Counted from the first letter of the stretch, positions 39,342 through 50,495 are shown. The stretch is DNA of 64,000 bases from Diprion similis (GCF_021155765.1 NC_060113.1:5533001-5597000), one strand, 5' to 3'. The notes: generated by a model from the letters alone, not told the origin. A program made the numbers and translations.

Positions 39342-42300
39342 TAATACATAACGACGGGTTTTACACGACTATAGTAACATATTACATATTCGTAGTACTT
39401 TGATATACAGTATCAAGGAATGATTCGTTTAATATATTCGCTTATGTTCATTCGTTTTCGACCAGATATTACGAGAGACGTTTAATATTTTTCTATATAC
39501 TATATTATAGTTAGGCCTTCTTGTATATTGTATATTGAGATCTAATTTTTTCAATACAATTTCGATTACAATGACGCTTCACTACTTGTAACACGGAACG
39601 AGAGGCGGGATACACTACATTTGAGACTTAAAAACTAATAATGGAAATAAACCCTATCTGAAAAGAGTATATCATGTGTACACAATACGTGTGTGTGTAT
39701 CATGTTCATTCTCACCGCGATATACAGCAGTCACTTAATCAAGATACGTAGGTCCCTTTTCTAACCGTTTGGGATTATTTTCACACAAACTGTACAATTC
39801 ATGTACGTTCGAATAATGAACTTGTCGGATCTCGGCCAAAAATTAGTCCTCATCTAAAAATATATCATTGTCCGCTTATAACATAGATTCCATTTATAGA
39901 CTAACTCTTAATTGCAAGACGCAAGGAGTTCCATACTTCTGTCGTCTACTGACGTTCGCTGACAGATTCAAATCTAGATAAAATATTTCGATATAGCCAA
40001 AATAAATGACAAACCTCTTTTAAAAAAAAAAAAAATCCCATATTCGTATAGCTAGCTACTCGTATTGATATTACGATCAATTTTTGAGGTACATATGTAT
40101 CGATCCTTCGTAGATCATAGAACCTTGTTAAATCCCAATCAATAGCAAAATATGGATTTTTATTTGAATGCGAGTACGTTCAAAAAATAGATTCAACTTC
40201 TTTAGATTCTATTGTTATATATAGTAATTAAGTTGTGACTTAATGTACAGAGCACCAGAGGCGCATACGACAAAACATCATTTATAGCGATGCAACGTTT
40301 ACGATCGTACCTATATAATTTTCTAGCCGTTTCCCTAATTTCTCTCTCTATCACGAAAATATAGACTTTGATATCGGCGCATCAACACAATCATTACAGT
40401 TTACCAGATTTAGTAATCAGAATGGTTTTCGTTGGTTTACCAGTCTGATCACCGTAGGTCGAAATTTTTTCCACTAAATCCAAGCCTTCTACCACATGGC
40501 CAAATATTCCAGTGAACCCCCTCATTTCCTGCAATATTATGCGAAATTGGGAACCAACCATCCCCAAGTTGTCGTGACGTTTTTGCGTTCTTCTCATACC
40601 TACGGCGCCTCTTACTGCTGGAAACTTTGTATCGTCGGGCATGAAAAATCCATCTTCGAATATACTTCTACCTCCGCGTCCATTGTTTAATTCAAAATCT
40701 CCGGTTATTACCGACTCTCCTTCCCAGCATTGAAATATCGTACAGCCCTTGTATCCGACCCCTATCTCCCCTGTTGCGAGTACGCTGAAATTCTTTGCCA
40801 TCTTTGGCGCTGCATCCGGCCTAACTTCTATCACAATTCTACCTTGTGGAGCTCCGTTGACATCAATATTAAAATAGTAAAGGGGATATGGATTAGGAGG
40901 GCCTCTCAATGTCGTTGGTATGGTGCCCGGCGGTGGTTGAGTTGGTGAATGAACTGCGACCAGAGCGCCGCTGTTGGCGCCAACCTCGGTAATAAACGTG
41001 GGCTGTTGTTGGGGATGGAGTATCGCATTCGGCGGTGCCGGTGGTGGTTGTTTCACGGATGGCGATCCAGTAGGTACTAGTAGTTGCGGCGGAGGTGGAG
41101 GGCCTTGATGTACGTGCAACGGAGGAGGAGGTTGTGCTGGTATCATGTTAGGATGATATTCAATGGACCCATTTTGCACGTGCTGCTTGTTGGCCATGTG
41201 CCTTGAGTACAGTTGAGACATACAGTAATTTGCCAGGAACAATATTGGGTTTTGGGAAGCTGCTAGGTGACCGTGTAGTCTACCGCTTCCACCCGGAGGT
41301 TGCGGTACGACAGGTTCACCCATGTTTATGCTAGCCAAGGCTTGTTTCAACAGGGTAAAGTCAAATACTACACCTGAATTGCCGATTAGATCGTCAAGTT
41401 GACATTGCACCGTCGCCTCTTGATACTTGGCTTGCAACCTTTGTTTCTTTAATATTAGTTGGGTGTGCAAGTTATAAATGTCACCGGGATTTTCAATCAT
41501 CTGCAGACTCGCTTTCGCCTCCCCCAGCGTTTCTCGCGCCTCCGTTATTTCCGGATAGTAGCTCCACCCATTTTGCAAGTCTGTCTCTACTCGTGTCTTC
41601 AGCGTCACGCAAGCCTCTAACACTTTTATTAAGAACTCTCTCTGCTGCATAACCAGTCTCTGAATCTCCGTTGATAGTTTTCGAATCGCTACCAATTCAT
41701 GTTGAACCTGTTTATTTAATTTTACTTTATTTTCTAGTTTTGTCTCATCCTAAAATCAGGGGCTAAACATGTCTCTTCAGTCAACTTTGCAAGGGTACAA
41801 AATCTTGTTTTTCGGGAGTTTTATAAAAAATTTCATTTTCTTCATCGAGTCATTTCTAGTACTTACGTCAGTTATAAGTTGATCTTTGGCATCTGTGTGT
41901 GATTTAATTTGGTGACCAGGATGTTCCTGCGGTGTGGCGCAGGCTCGACAGAGCGCCAAACAGCAAGTTGCACACCATAATGCTAATGGCATACCATGTG
42001 TGTGGCAGTTTTCACTCTGAAAATATTGAAAAAATCCAGCTCTGTAATACAGACTCCAGCCTTGTCTGTTTTTCTAACAGCCTATTCGTCTAAAGATATG
42101 TACGCCTTCTGAGGTGGGGTCTGACCGATTGAAAGCCACCGGTGTCGGTTAGACTTGAATCGGTCAAAATCCACATGGGAAGGTGTACACATGCTCGCAG
42201 TGATTCGACAACGGTAAATTTTTTGAGTGAAAACAACAACGATGATATTACATCATGATCTGATTAATAAAAAAAATCCTTCCATAGTAAGGCTTCACCC

Positions 42301-43148
42301 TTAATCCAAGACATTACTCAACCACTTGCTCAACGAGCAATCACAACTTAGTAAAGAAAATTCAATGATGCATTTCTTTACAAAGCCTTTTTCCTCGTTA
42401 AGGGAGTTGTTTCGGAAATTAACTTGTTCGTTTCTCAATTTGTGACACAGTATGATTCGTCGAGGAAACTACTTTCGAATTTTTCAAATATTCTTTGTTT
42501 AACTCTCTGCGAAACTTCCTTGACAAATTTATTTACGAATTAAAGATTAACACGATAAGCATACTTAATCGATACGACGTTTAAATGATATTGACTTTTT
42601 CTCATTGTTTATGGATACCTTTCTTTCCTTATCGGTGGGTTTGTTAGCTGTGATGTTGTTAGAGTTGATTTTGAGGTGCGAAAAGTTATTGGCAAGGGCG
42701 AGTAGAGAGGAATGTGTGGGTAGAGCATCGGGTCCTTGATGTCCAAGTTCAGTTGACTTCCAACAATGGGCACAAACGAGTTGTCGTCCCTTAACCAGAT
42801 TGTTTTCTATACATCGCAAGCAGAAGTGATGCTTGCAGCTCAGGTACTTTGGGCATTGTTCCGTGTCGTTAAATTTCTGCTTGCAATAACTACACAGCGT
42901 CAGCTCCTCTAGATCTGTTAGTACGCTCGGATCCAGCATCTGTACATTTGAATAAATAACAGCCAATCGTGTGTGTTTATTTTCTTTTAAATTCATCAGT
43001 TTTCTTTCTGCAAAGTGATTGTCTTACTTTTTCAGTCACATGACCCAAAGTGTGAAACAAAAGTGTGTGCGATTACATTTAGCGTGAGAAAATTAAGAGT
43101 GAGCCAGTCAGTTATGATAACGGAATTACATCCGTATCGTCAGTGTTT

Positions 43149-43212
<64 letters not shown>

Positions 43213-45941
43213 AGGTACATACATATCAAGAAAATAATGAGTGTGACGAAATTCGTACTGAGTTTATTATCGTTGGTAAAAAGAAAAAAATAAATAGAAG
43301 AAAAACCAACAAGTGCCGATCAGTTTTCTGTAAGACGAAAAATGACATATTGCAGAGGAGCGCGCGTGCGCACGAAATCCCGCCAAAACATGGGGGGGTG
43401 GGGTGGTGGGAGGAGCCAAGACACGTATTGAATACAGGCACTCAGGTTCCATACTTCGTAAAGACGAGACTGTGATTTTGACGAGAATGAATGCAACGTG
43501 GATTAGACGATCGAGAATTTATTTAAGGGTTAGTGGCAGGCCGATCAGAATTCGAGGACGCTTGCTTGGGGAGAGAGAGCGAGCTGAAGCAATCAATTGT
43601 TAACGGGCTGATCAGCAGTGATTGGGAGAAATCCGATTGGCAGAATATAAGATATATGTATATACAATGTAGGGTATAAATGCAATCACACACTGTGGAA
43701 GAGAAACTGGAAGAAACTCCCCTCTTCAACGACATATAACTAGGAGACCGAGAAATGCTTGGAACTTCGATCGCTTAGCCACAATAGAATAGATAGATAA
43801 AAGTTAACATTGGGATGTTGATAATTATTTTTAGGATATAAATTTATTATCGTACCGTGTGTATGTGTTGTGTGCGAGGAGAACCCGTATAGTATATATA
43901 TATATATCAGTGGCTTATTGTGACTACGTGAAATTATTGTTGTATTACAATTATTAAAAATCTCGTATACGTTTAATGTATATATTATACGTAACGAAGT
44001 AGTTTTTTCGGACGCTCTTTTCATGCATGTATACCGTATGCATACATACATATATACATACATGTATATATTATATACATATATATAAATTTACAATCGA
44101 GATTAAATGTCGCGCGGGGTTTAATCGTTGCCGTTTTGTACTGTACACGGGTATATTTTACGGTTATCGAACGTTATATTATATGCAGCATTACGACCGC
44201 TCGCCGGTACGCGGCGTTTTATTATTTTAATCTTAGCTCGTGCTGCAAACGTTTTGCCACATCATGATGTTTGATTCACTAAACTAACCACTAGCATGGC
44301 GGCGAGGGACCGACCGACCAACCGACCGACCGACACACACCACAGCGCGCGCTACGATCTGTTGCTCTACGTTCCTCCGTCCTCTCCTCATCCTCCTCTT
44401 TCCTCCTCTCCTCTCCCCCCTTTCCTTACTCTACAATCTACTCCCGCTGTTCCCTGTTTCCACCGATCGCCGCGCGCTGATCATTTTCAAAGCCTCCTAG
44501 ATTACATTAGGCCTCGAATTTCGTTCGTTCGTACGACGCGGCGTATCTTAAAGCGGCGTAAATTGGAACAAAAAAATCAATCCCCAGCGCTGTGTGCCGA
44601 CGACTGATCAAAACATCTAATCTGTTTTTACGTCACAGCATTCGCTCGTCATCTTTTTTTTTTTTTTTCATACTTATTATTGTTTCACGCATTCAAAGTA
44701 ATCACGGATTAAGAGAATTTCTTACTACTTGAAATACATTGTTCCCTTTATTCTAGCGCAGCGTTCTTTTAACATCTGTAAGTTATTGTGTATCGTGTTT
44801 TACGAGTTTGCACACGCACTCGGTGGTCTTTTGAACTTCAACTTCTATGACTTTGGCGGGAATTTTTGAATCTTCTTGCGATTGTTGCATCAATTGCTGA
44901 CGATCGAACGCGTTCTCATTTGCCAAAAAAAATTTTTTTTTTTTTGTTGTTGTTCCAGGAGAAGGATAGTTACGGCAATGAAGTATCTAGACTAGCCAGA
45001 CCTCTGCCAGTTGAGTACCTGCTGGTCGATGTTCCAGCTTCGACACCGCTTACTCCACAGTTTACTTTTCACGTGAACGAGGGTAACACACCGTTTCCAG
45101 TTGAAAATAGGTAAAAATAATAAACGTGAAAGATGATTGTGTTTGACTGAAAATCAACATTGACTGGGATTTTTTTTTTTTTTTTTTTTTTTAACATTCT
45201 ATCTCTGAAAATTATTTACAACGTTCTGTATTAATCCATAAATATTCATTTATTTTTATTGTGTATCAAATTGATTTTGATTCAATCTTAGTAATCCGTA
45301 AACGTACTTTATTCCAGGCTAGTCGATGGTCAGCTACAGGAATTCGGTTCTCTTTGTACGTACATGCAGCAGTTTACGCCAGAGCAATTCTTTGAAGCAG
45401 TATCTGATTTTCATCTACTTCTCTTTATTGCCACAATGGACATGCTGCCAATGAAGGTATTATAAACTGTTCTGAATTGCATATTTCGGTTGAAAAAAAG
45501 GAAAAATAAGTATAAATTCCAAGTAACAATCTAGTGAAGACGCACTAATCAATCTCTTTCCATTAATACCTCGGATTGTAATGTAAAACAAGTATCTAAT
45601 TTAATTTGTCCTGATTCTCCCAGGACTACATGGTACCGCTGCTGACGTCGATACGTTCAGGGAATCGAGAACAAGCTTTGGAATGGGCACGTTCGGAACA
45701 CTGGGCAACTGTGGAGCAGCTGATATCAGCCACAGCCGCGACGACTCCACATGCGTCGCAAGGAATAACGTTTAGCAACAGTCCTGGCGCATCTATGTCC
45801 ACAGTAGGAGTAGGCACCAGTGCTGGTACCGGAGCAGCAGTTAATCCAGTTCCTGAGCAACCTCTGTGGACATGTCGTCATTGCACATTTATTAATCCCG
45901 CTGATCTTGCGACATGTGACATGTGCAGCTTACCAAGGTAG
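34168..45941 (+). CDS. NPLOC4: NPL4 (NPLOC4), ubiquitin adaptor of p97/Cdc48
   Basis: NPL4 pairs with UFD1 to deliver polyubiquitinated substrates to p97 for unfolding in ERAD and many nuclear pathways. I assemble 12 exons: 34168-34188, 34525-34605, 35054-35264, 35665-35809, 36015-36152, 36284-36587, 36678-36815, 36935-37082, 37269-37429, 44959-45110, 45318-45456, 45624-45941; 651 residues (human 608). Residues 5-80 are the ubiquitin-like domain. A zinc-finger region follows ('[12 protein letters not shown]', '[16 protein letters not shown]'). The MPN domain ('[19 protein letters not shown]') has no HxH of the JAMM motif, as is normal for NPL4. The C-terminal domain follows, then an NZF finger (WTCRHC...CDMCSLPR) that binds ubiquitin. 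The first exon encodes only seven residues; I chose this ATG because splicing it gives '[19 protein letters not shown]', matching the family start. The ninth intron (7.5 kb) contains an antisense gene. Confidence 0.97.
35417..35618. repeat. MITE of the same family, diverged copy 2, in an NPL4 intron
   Basis: The left end CGAAGTTCGTAACGTTATTG and a right end containing TTAACGTTACTGAC are recognisable as the same inverted termini as the 33305-33493 copy, with many changes. It lies just before NPL4 exon 4. Confidence 0.5.
38934..39000. repeat. (TA)n microsatellite
   Basis: About 33 TA units with a single break near 38991. Likely length-polymorphic. Confidence 0.9.
39312..39341. repeat. (AAT)n microsatellite
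   Basis: About ten uninterrupted AAT units within the NPL4 intron. Confidence 0.85.
40394..42939 (-). CDS. RING/B-box/coiled-coil protein with C-terminal cyclophilin domain (TRIM-cyclophilin architecture)
   Basis: Three exons, 42939-42619, 42016-41867 and 41749-40394, join in phase 0 to give 608 residues. The RING finger has C16, C19, C35, H37, C40, C43, C56, C59, predicting a ubiquitin E3 ligase. A type-2 B-box follows with C111, H114, C122, C125, C130, C133, H139, H142. Residues about 158-290 are a coiled coil. A Pro-rich linker spans about 300-445, and residues 446-608 align over the whole cyclophilin fold ('GRIVIEV', 'VGYKGC', '[15 protein letters not shown]', 'GSQF', 'IFGHVVEG'). Key active-site positions of cyclophilin A are replaced, so prolyl isomerase activity is unlikely; the domain may bind a ligand. 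The gene lies entirely inside an NPL4 intron on the opposite strand. The ATG is the first codon after a good acceptor (TGTACAG), so an upstream exon exists, probably non-coding. I recall a RING-plus-cyclophilin protein in Drosophila but cannot verify it. Confidence 0.86.
42099..42191. repeat. Short hairpin element between RING and B-box exons
   Basis: The ends GTACGCCTTC and GAAGGTGTAC are near inverted copies, and the inner GACCGATT / AATCGGTC also pair, giving a stem of about 35 bases. Probably a small MITE in the intron of the RING-cyclophilin gene. Confidence 0.5.
42940..44958 (+). other. NPL4 ninth intron, right part
   Basis: This holds the presumed 5' exon and promoter of the antisense RING-cyclophilin gene and a long (TC)n tract. 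It also contains GACC-rich simple sequence near 44307-44336 and polypyrimidine-rich sequence before NPL4 exon 10. Open frames here are low-complexity. Confidence 0.5.
43152..43209. repeat. (TC)n microsatellite upstream of the RING-cyclophilin gene
   Basis: About 29 uninterrupted TC units, 213 bases upstream of the start codon of the antisense gene, so it may lie in or near its promoter as a (GA)n tract on the sense strand. Confidence 0.9.
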
Positions 45942-47615
45942 TTGAGTATTTAAAAATAGTATATTGTGTTACAGGTGCGTCAAGCGAACAATTTTCGACG
46001 AGTGTAAAGTTCGCAGCACGAGCCAAGGCAAATGCTGTAAATACATGAGTCAGATATCGCCCATACGCATGTGTCACACGCGCTATTTTTTCCAATATCT
46101 GTGAAGGAAAGTTCGATTTGAGAAGCAAACGAATGTAATATAGTAGTTCAAAAGAAGTAGATCAAGGGCAATTAAATGGTCCAGAGGTATAGGCCCGCTT
46201 TCATGAAATCTATCCTCAATACGCAAACTTCAGTTTGAATTCAGCCCAATGACGTCACTGGCGGTACGTAGATTTAAGTATCGGAAAGTGCGCATGCGCT
46301 AAAAAATCCTCCCTAGTGTGTAAAATTGAGAATTTCAGTTGATTGCTAGCGCCAACATTGTTTTACTGCATTGTTTACAAATAGGGTTCTTTCACTGAAC
46401 TTTATTAGTACTGAAACGCACACTGATAACGCTGATTCGAACCAGGAGTTAGCTACCAGCGATGGCTATTAGTATGTTCGACTCTCTCTGTACAATTCAG
46501 TTCAAAAGTTATTATGTTTTGTACAAACAATAATTCATGTACTTACAGATAATACGTGATATCACTGTCTTGATGCCATATGTTATTGCATCCTTGGACG
46601 TGACACGCATGTATCAATTTTTAATTTTCGATTTTATACTGATGTCTTGTACTGAACTTGTTATTTGTATCACTCTGTACTGGTGAATGTGTATTGACAA
46701 CCGAACTTTTTATAGATACTATACTAACTTGGATGTGCGCATGCGCTAGGCAGTAAGGCAGAAAGAAAGATAGGCAAAGTATGGCAGGTGTACGTTCTAG
46801 TATTCCAGTATTATTAGACTGCAGTGGGCATTTTACGCACGTTTCAAAGATTCCAAAAATCTAACTTTCCAAGCATGTGTTGGAAAAAAGAATTCAAACC
46901 AACTTAGGTACAAGAAAGAAAATAATAATAATAATAATAATAATAATAAAGAGACTAATAATGTGGACTAAGTTCAACTGCTATTTTTCATTTATCAAGT
47001 CTCAGCTCTCATTGTACATACATGCAACGTGTTTTTGTAATTCACTCTAGTTTGCATTTATGCTATGCATGATATACTTTAATTAACTTTGTGTCAACTA
47101 ATTTTCTTATTCTTTATTTCTACAGGTTTTGATGCACGCTGATTTCCTGAATAAATCTAATGGTATTTACACTTTTCTTTTCTTTTTTTTTTTTAAATGA
47201 TTATTTCGTCCTTATTTATGAATGAATAAACTGAATGCTTATGAAATTTAAATGTTATTAATACTCAATTTTCAATTTAATTTTTCGCCAAGCATGCTAT
47301 TTAATTTTAGTTATTAATAGTATGTACATACATGTGTACAAGCGGTTGAGTGCATAGCTTATTAGGTACGTAGATTATAAATACCTTACTATTCCAAATA
47401 CTAGTCGACCTTGCATATAAGTGGACTACCGACTCTAAGGTTGGACTGCAGACATTGTTTTAGAAACCGCATATTAGTCGTATTTTACGGACAAATTGTC
47501 ATTTCTATTTTTATTGATTTGTAATATTGAATTTTTCAAACAAAATTATAAGTAACGCTTGGATAAAGTTTAATACCGACAGATATCAACTCAGGTACAT
47601 ACATGTAGCTATATT
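45942..47615. other. NPL4 3' region
   Basis: The NPL4 frame ends at TAG 45939-45941. That stop overlaps a possible donor (CCAAG|GTAGTT, exon end 45937), and a good acceptor (TTTCTACAG) precedes 47126. Splicing these would end the protein in Arg-Phe-stop (stop at 47130-47132), with AATAAA near 47150. Both forms encode almost the same C terminus. An (AAT)n tract lies at 46921-46949. No other gene seen. Confidence 0.5.
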
Positions 47616-47880
47616 TTAAACATCGGATTCTCTGTCAATTCTATCTGCGTTATTGCCTTCTTTACTCTCTTCACTTGAACCATCATTTCCTTTTACAGCA
47701 TCGTCATCTTCCCAGAAAATATCATCATCATAAGTCCTGTGCGTTGTGTTACTGATGCAACTTTTTCTAAATCCTTTTACGATGCTATCACGTTCAATGG
47801 ATTGCCAAGGCTGGTCAAATCCACTGCAGTAACAGCAAAATCAATGGTTTCTTTATTTTTCCAGTGGGTGTCAAGGTTCT
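47616..47880 (-). pseudogene. Relic of the C-terminal part of a pogo/tigger-like (DDE_1) transposase
   Basis: On the - strand a frame ending at TAA 47616-47618 reads 'WQSIERDSIVKGFRKSCISN' then an acidic 'DDDIFWEDDDA' tail. This has the layout of the C-terminal end of CENP-B/jerky-like DDE transposases (W-x2-I...IxxSFxxCGIsN...EDD). Just upstream 'TPTGKIKKP' appears in a different frame, implying a frameshift. The catalytic core is not recognisable. Called from pattern memory only. Confidence 0.5.
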
Positions 47881-49500
47881 GTATCTATGTTCAGCTTGTA
47901 TAGTCCACTTTGTATAGTACCAAGTTTTTTCTTCTGCAGTACCATATTTATCTGCAGCTCTACAATTGTTGGTTTTTTCCACTCCCCGCTCGACAGTGAG
48001 CTTAAACTGCGACCATAGTTTCTAATTTGTTTACACAGTAAACCGACGCCATCTAAAAACATTAAGACGCGAAACAATTGATATTTGACAAATTTGAAGA
48101 GGGATTTTTCGATATCTCCAAGAGTACGAACACCCTCATTGTGAGAACATCAATTTTACATCGATAAAAAAACTTTGCCCAGTTGGTAAAGTAAATATAG
48201 TATGTTAATCTGATTTTAAGTCATCCCCACGTAAAATTCAAGAACCAAGATTTTGCGAGTAATTTCTGTTACCTTGAAGGTTGACTAGTACTTGTAATAA
48301 TACGGTACTTCTGAATTTCACATTCCAATTTGAGAATGTAATAATTTTTCAAGTTTTGCGTTTGTCTTGTATGTACGTACTTGGGTAGCTACAAATAGTG
48401 CTTCTTATTGCAAATAATTCTTTGAAACATTGTCATGCACTGGGAATTGGACTCGACGGAGTCTAAATACATGTATTACGTACTACTTTGTTATTTGTGG
48501 TAAATTTGCTAATTTAGTTGCATTTATCCAACTGTTTCTATCGACAACTAACAGCTACTTGAATGGATTTTCAAGTACCGATGTCAAAGAGAATTCATGA
48601 AATTTAATTATTGACATTAATCAACTTGATTCATCACGTCATTGCTATATGAATTTAATCAAGTAAACAAGCATGTAATATTGATTTTAGAATGCTGATG
48701 TAAAAGATGATGGAGGTAAGATCGAGTGAACGAAATAGCATTGCAAGATTCAGTATACCCAGTGATGTCTGTGTAAGATTAATTATAAGAATTAACATAA
48801 CTTTCAATATATAAATTATTATGAATTAAGGATTTAAAAGATAATAACAAGTGGTAACTGTGATACAAAACCAGATAAATAACTCAAGGGATAACAGCAT
48901 AGCAGTGTTCAATAAATTGGCTACTCAAGACGATTCGATGGCCCTATCTTCTGATTTTTAAAAAACCTTTCCACTACCGTTTACCAGTATCTCAAATATC
49001 GATTCGGTTCCCCTTCTCACTATCGAGTAAGTGGTGAGAAACTATACATGAAAGAGAAGGAAGATATTCATTGGTTTTAATTTCAAAGTCCTTCATCAAT
49101 ATACTTTCTACTTTATAGGCTGTTAGTCAAAGTTTTTTGTACGAAAACTGGAGAAACTTTCTGATCAAAAAATATGTACATTTATGTCATCTATAGAACG
49201 TTTTTTTTCACTAGACTACGTATTTATCCTAATATTAACTGGTACAGCAAATTACTTCACTGCTCTTCAGCCGATGATTGAATGTTTCTTCAAAATTTCA
49301 TTTCACGAAGAAACCACATTCAGAGAAGCTACCAAAATGAGCCACCGTCACTTGACTGTGGGGACTATGTTAACGTTCCGCTTTTGAGGATTTCTTTTTT
49401 CTAAAGCGATAAAAAATAACGTGCCTGTAAGTCTGTTTGATTTATATCTTACAAATATAATTAATTGGTCACAAGTAGGAATTTGAGATAAAAATTCACA
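47881..49500. other. Repeat-rich intergenic DNA
   Basis: The frame at 47871-48077 (-) may be further transposon debris but has no motif I recognise. I can support nothing else here. Confidence 0.4.
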
Positions 49501-49504
49501 AATA

Positions 49505-50080
49505 ATTTCACTTTTCACATTTCCCAACATCCAAGCATTTTGATTGGCTGACTAAACTTTGCAAACCAATAAGAATACTTGGATGGTGGAAAGTGTGAAA
49601 AGTCAAATTACATCATCAACCCTTTGATTCTGACTTACTTTTCACTCATTAAAGTGGCAAAAAAAGCCACCTAGACCACCAATCAGAAGGCAGCTTTAAA
49701 CGGAAAATCTGCTTTTCATGAGTGAAAAATAAGACAAAATCAGTCTCCAGGCACCCTAGAAGAAACAAGGCGGCTTTTCTACAGAACGGATTACAATGTC
49801 TGTAACCGTAACCGTAACCGTAACTGCTTCAGTAACGCTAACTGGTGACTGGTTGTAAACCGGAGCATAGTGGGCTTGTCACGCTTTTTCATTATTCACA
49901 TTTCTCACCATCCAAGTATTCTAATTAGTTGATTAAATCTTGCAAACTAATCAGAATGCTTGGATGGTGAGAAATGTGAAATGTGAAAAACCGTAACAAG
50001 CCCCCCCCCCCCCCCAACTTGCTACTGAAGCGGTTGCGGTTACGGTTACGGTTACGGTTGCGGACATTGTAAACCGTCCT
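49505..50080. repeat. Cluster of nested foldback repeats with TTACGG arrays and a poly-C run
   Basis: Three hairpins stand side by side: 49510-49603, 49625-49742 and 49873-50001. The first and third are related: both contain CACATTTC and ATCCAAG with matching inverted arms. The third sits inside a larger inverted repeat (about 49783-50078) whose arms carry CCGTAA tandem units on the left (49806-49826) and TTACGG units on the right (about 50036-50060). About 15 consecutive C residues begin at 50001. Confidence 0.7.
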
Positions 50081-50287
50081 TGCAGTCCTTGCAATATATA
50101 AGCTGATGCGTTCGGTATTGACATCTGATTCTTCGATTACGGTAATTGAGGAATCTGACGTAAATGCCGAACGTACTATCTTGTACTAATAAATAGTCTT
50201 CATGCATTTGTTTCTTTTGATGGCGAATCTTATCACCACGATCAACTACGACGATGTTTCCGAACGCAACGTTCGATAATCACGTGG

Positions 50288-50495
50288 TTGAAGTTAAGTA
50301 ACGTTATCGTAACGAAACATTGGGGAAAAAATGACTATTTTCTTAATTTAACAATGATGCTGATGTAACTAAGATTTCGAAATATGAGTGTGTTTTGTTT
50401 TATTACAGTTTACCGAATTTCAGACAATTCAAAAATCGCGAAATAACGGTTTTTCCCCTCGGTACGAATCGTTACGATAACGTTACTAACTTCAA
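50288..50495. repeat. MITE of the TTGAAGTT...ACTTCAA family, copy 3
   Basis: The left end reads TTGAAGTTAAGTAACGTTATC and the right end is its near inverted copy ending ACTAACTTCAA. It is about 208 bases, with the same termini as the copy at 33305-33493. Confidence 0.7.

Larger units (their letters stand above)
37430..40393 (+). other. NPL4 ninth intron, left part
   Basis: AT-rich intron sequence with simple repeats: a poly-A tract near 38730-38752, (TA)n at 38934-39000, and (AAT)n at 39312-39341. It presumably also holds the 3' UTR of the antisense RING-cyclophilin gene just before 40394. No additional gene seen. Confidence 0.55.

Noticed and set aside
40496-40948. Open frames on + within the cyclophilin exon
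   Set aside because: Shadows of the real frame on the - strand; their residues show no domain.
46435-46470. A GATTCGAACC string, resembling a reversed tRNA B box
   Set aside because: The flanking bases do not form a T stem or an acceptor stem, and no A box sits at the right distance.
49799-50065. TTACGG/CCGTAA tandem units considered as interstitial telomere repeat
   Set aside because: The common insect telomere unit is TTAGG; this hexamer differs, and its placement in inverted arms is better explained as part of a foldback element.
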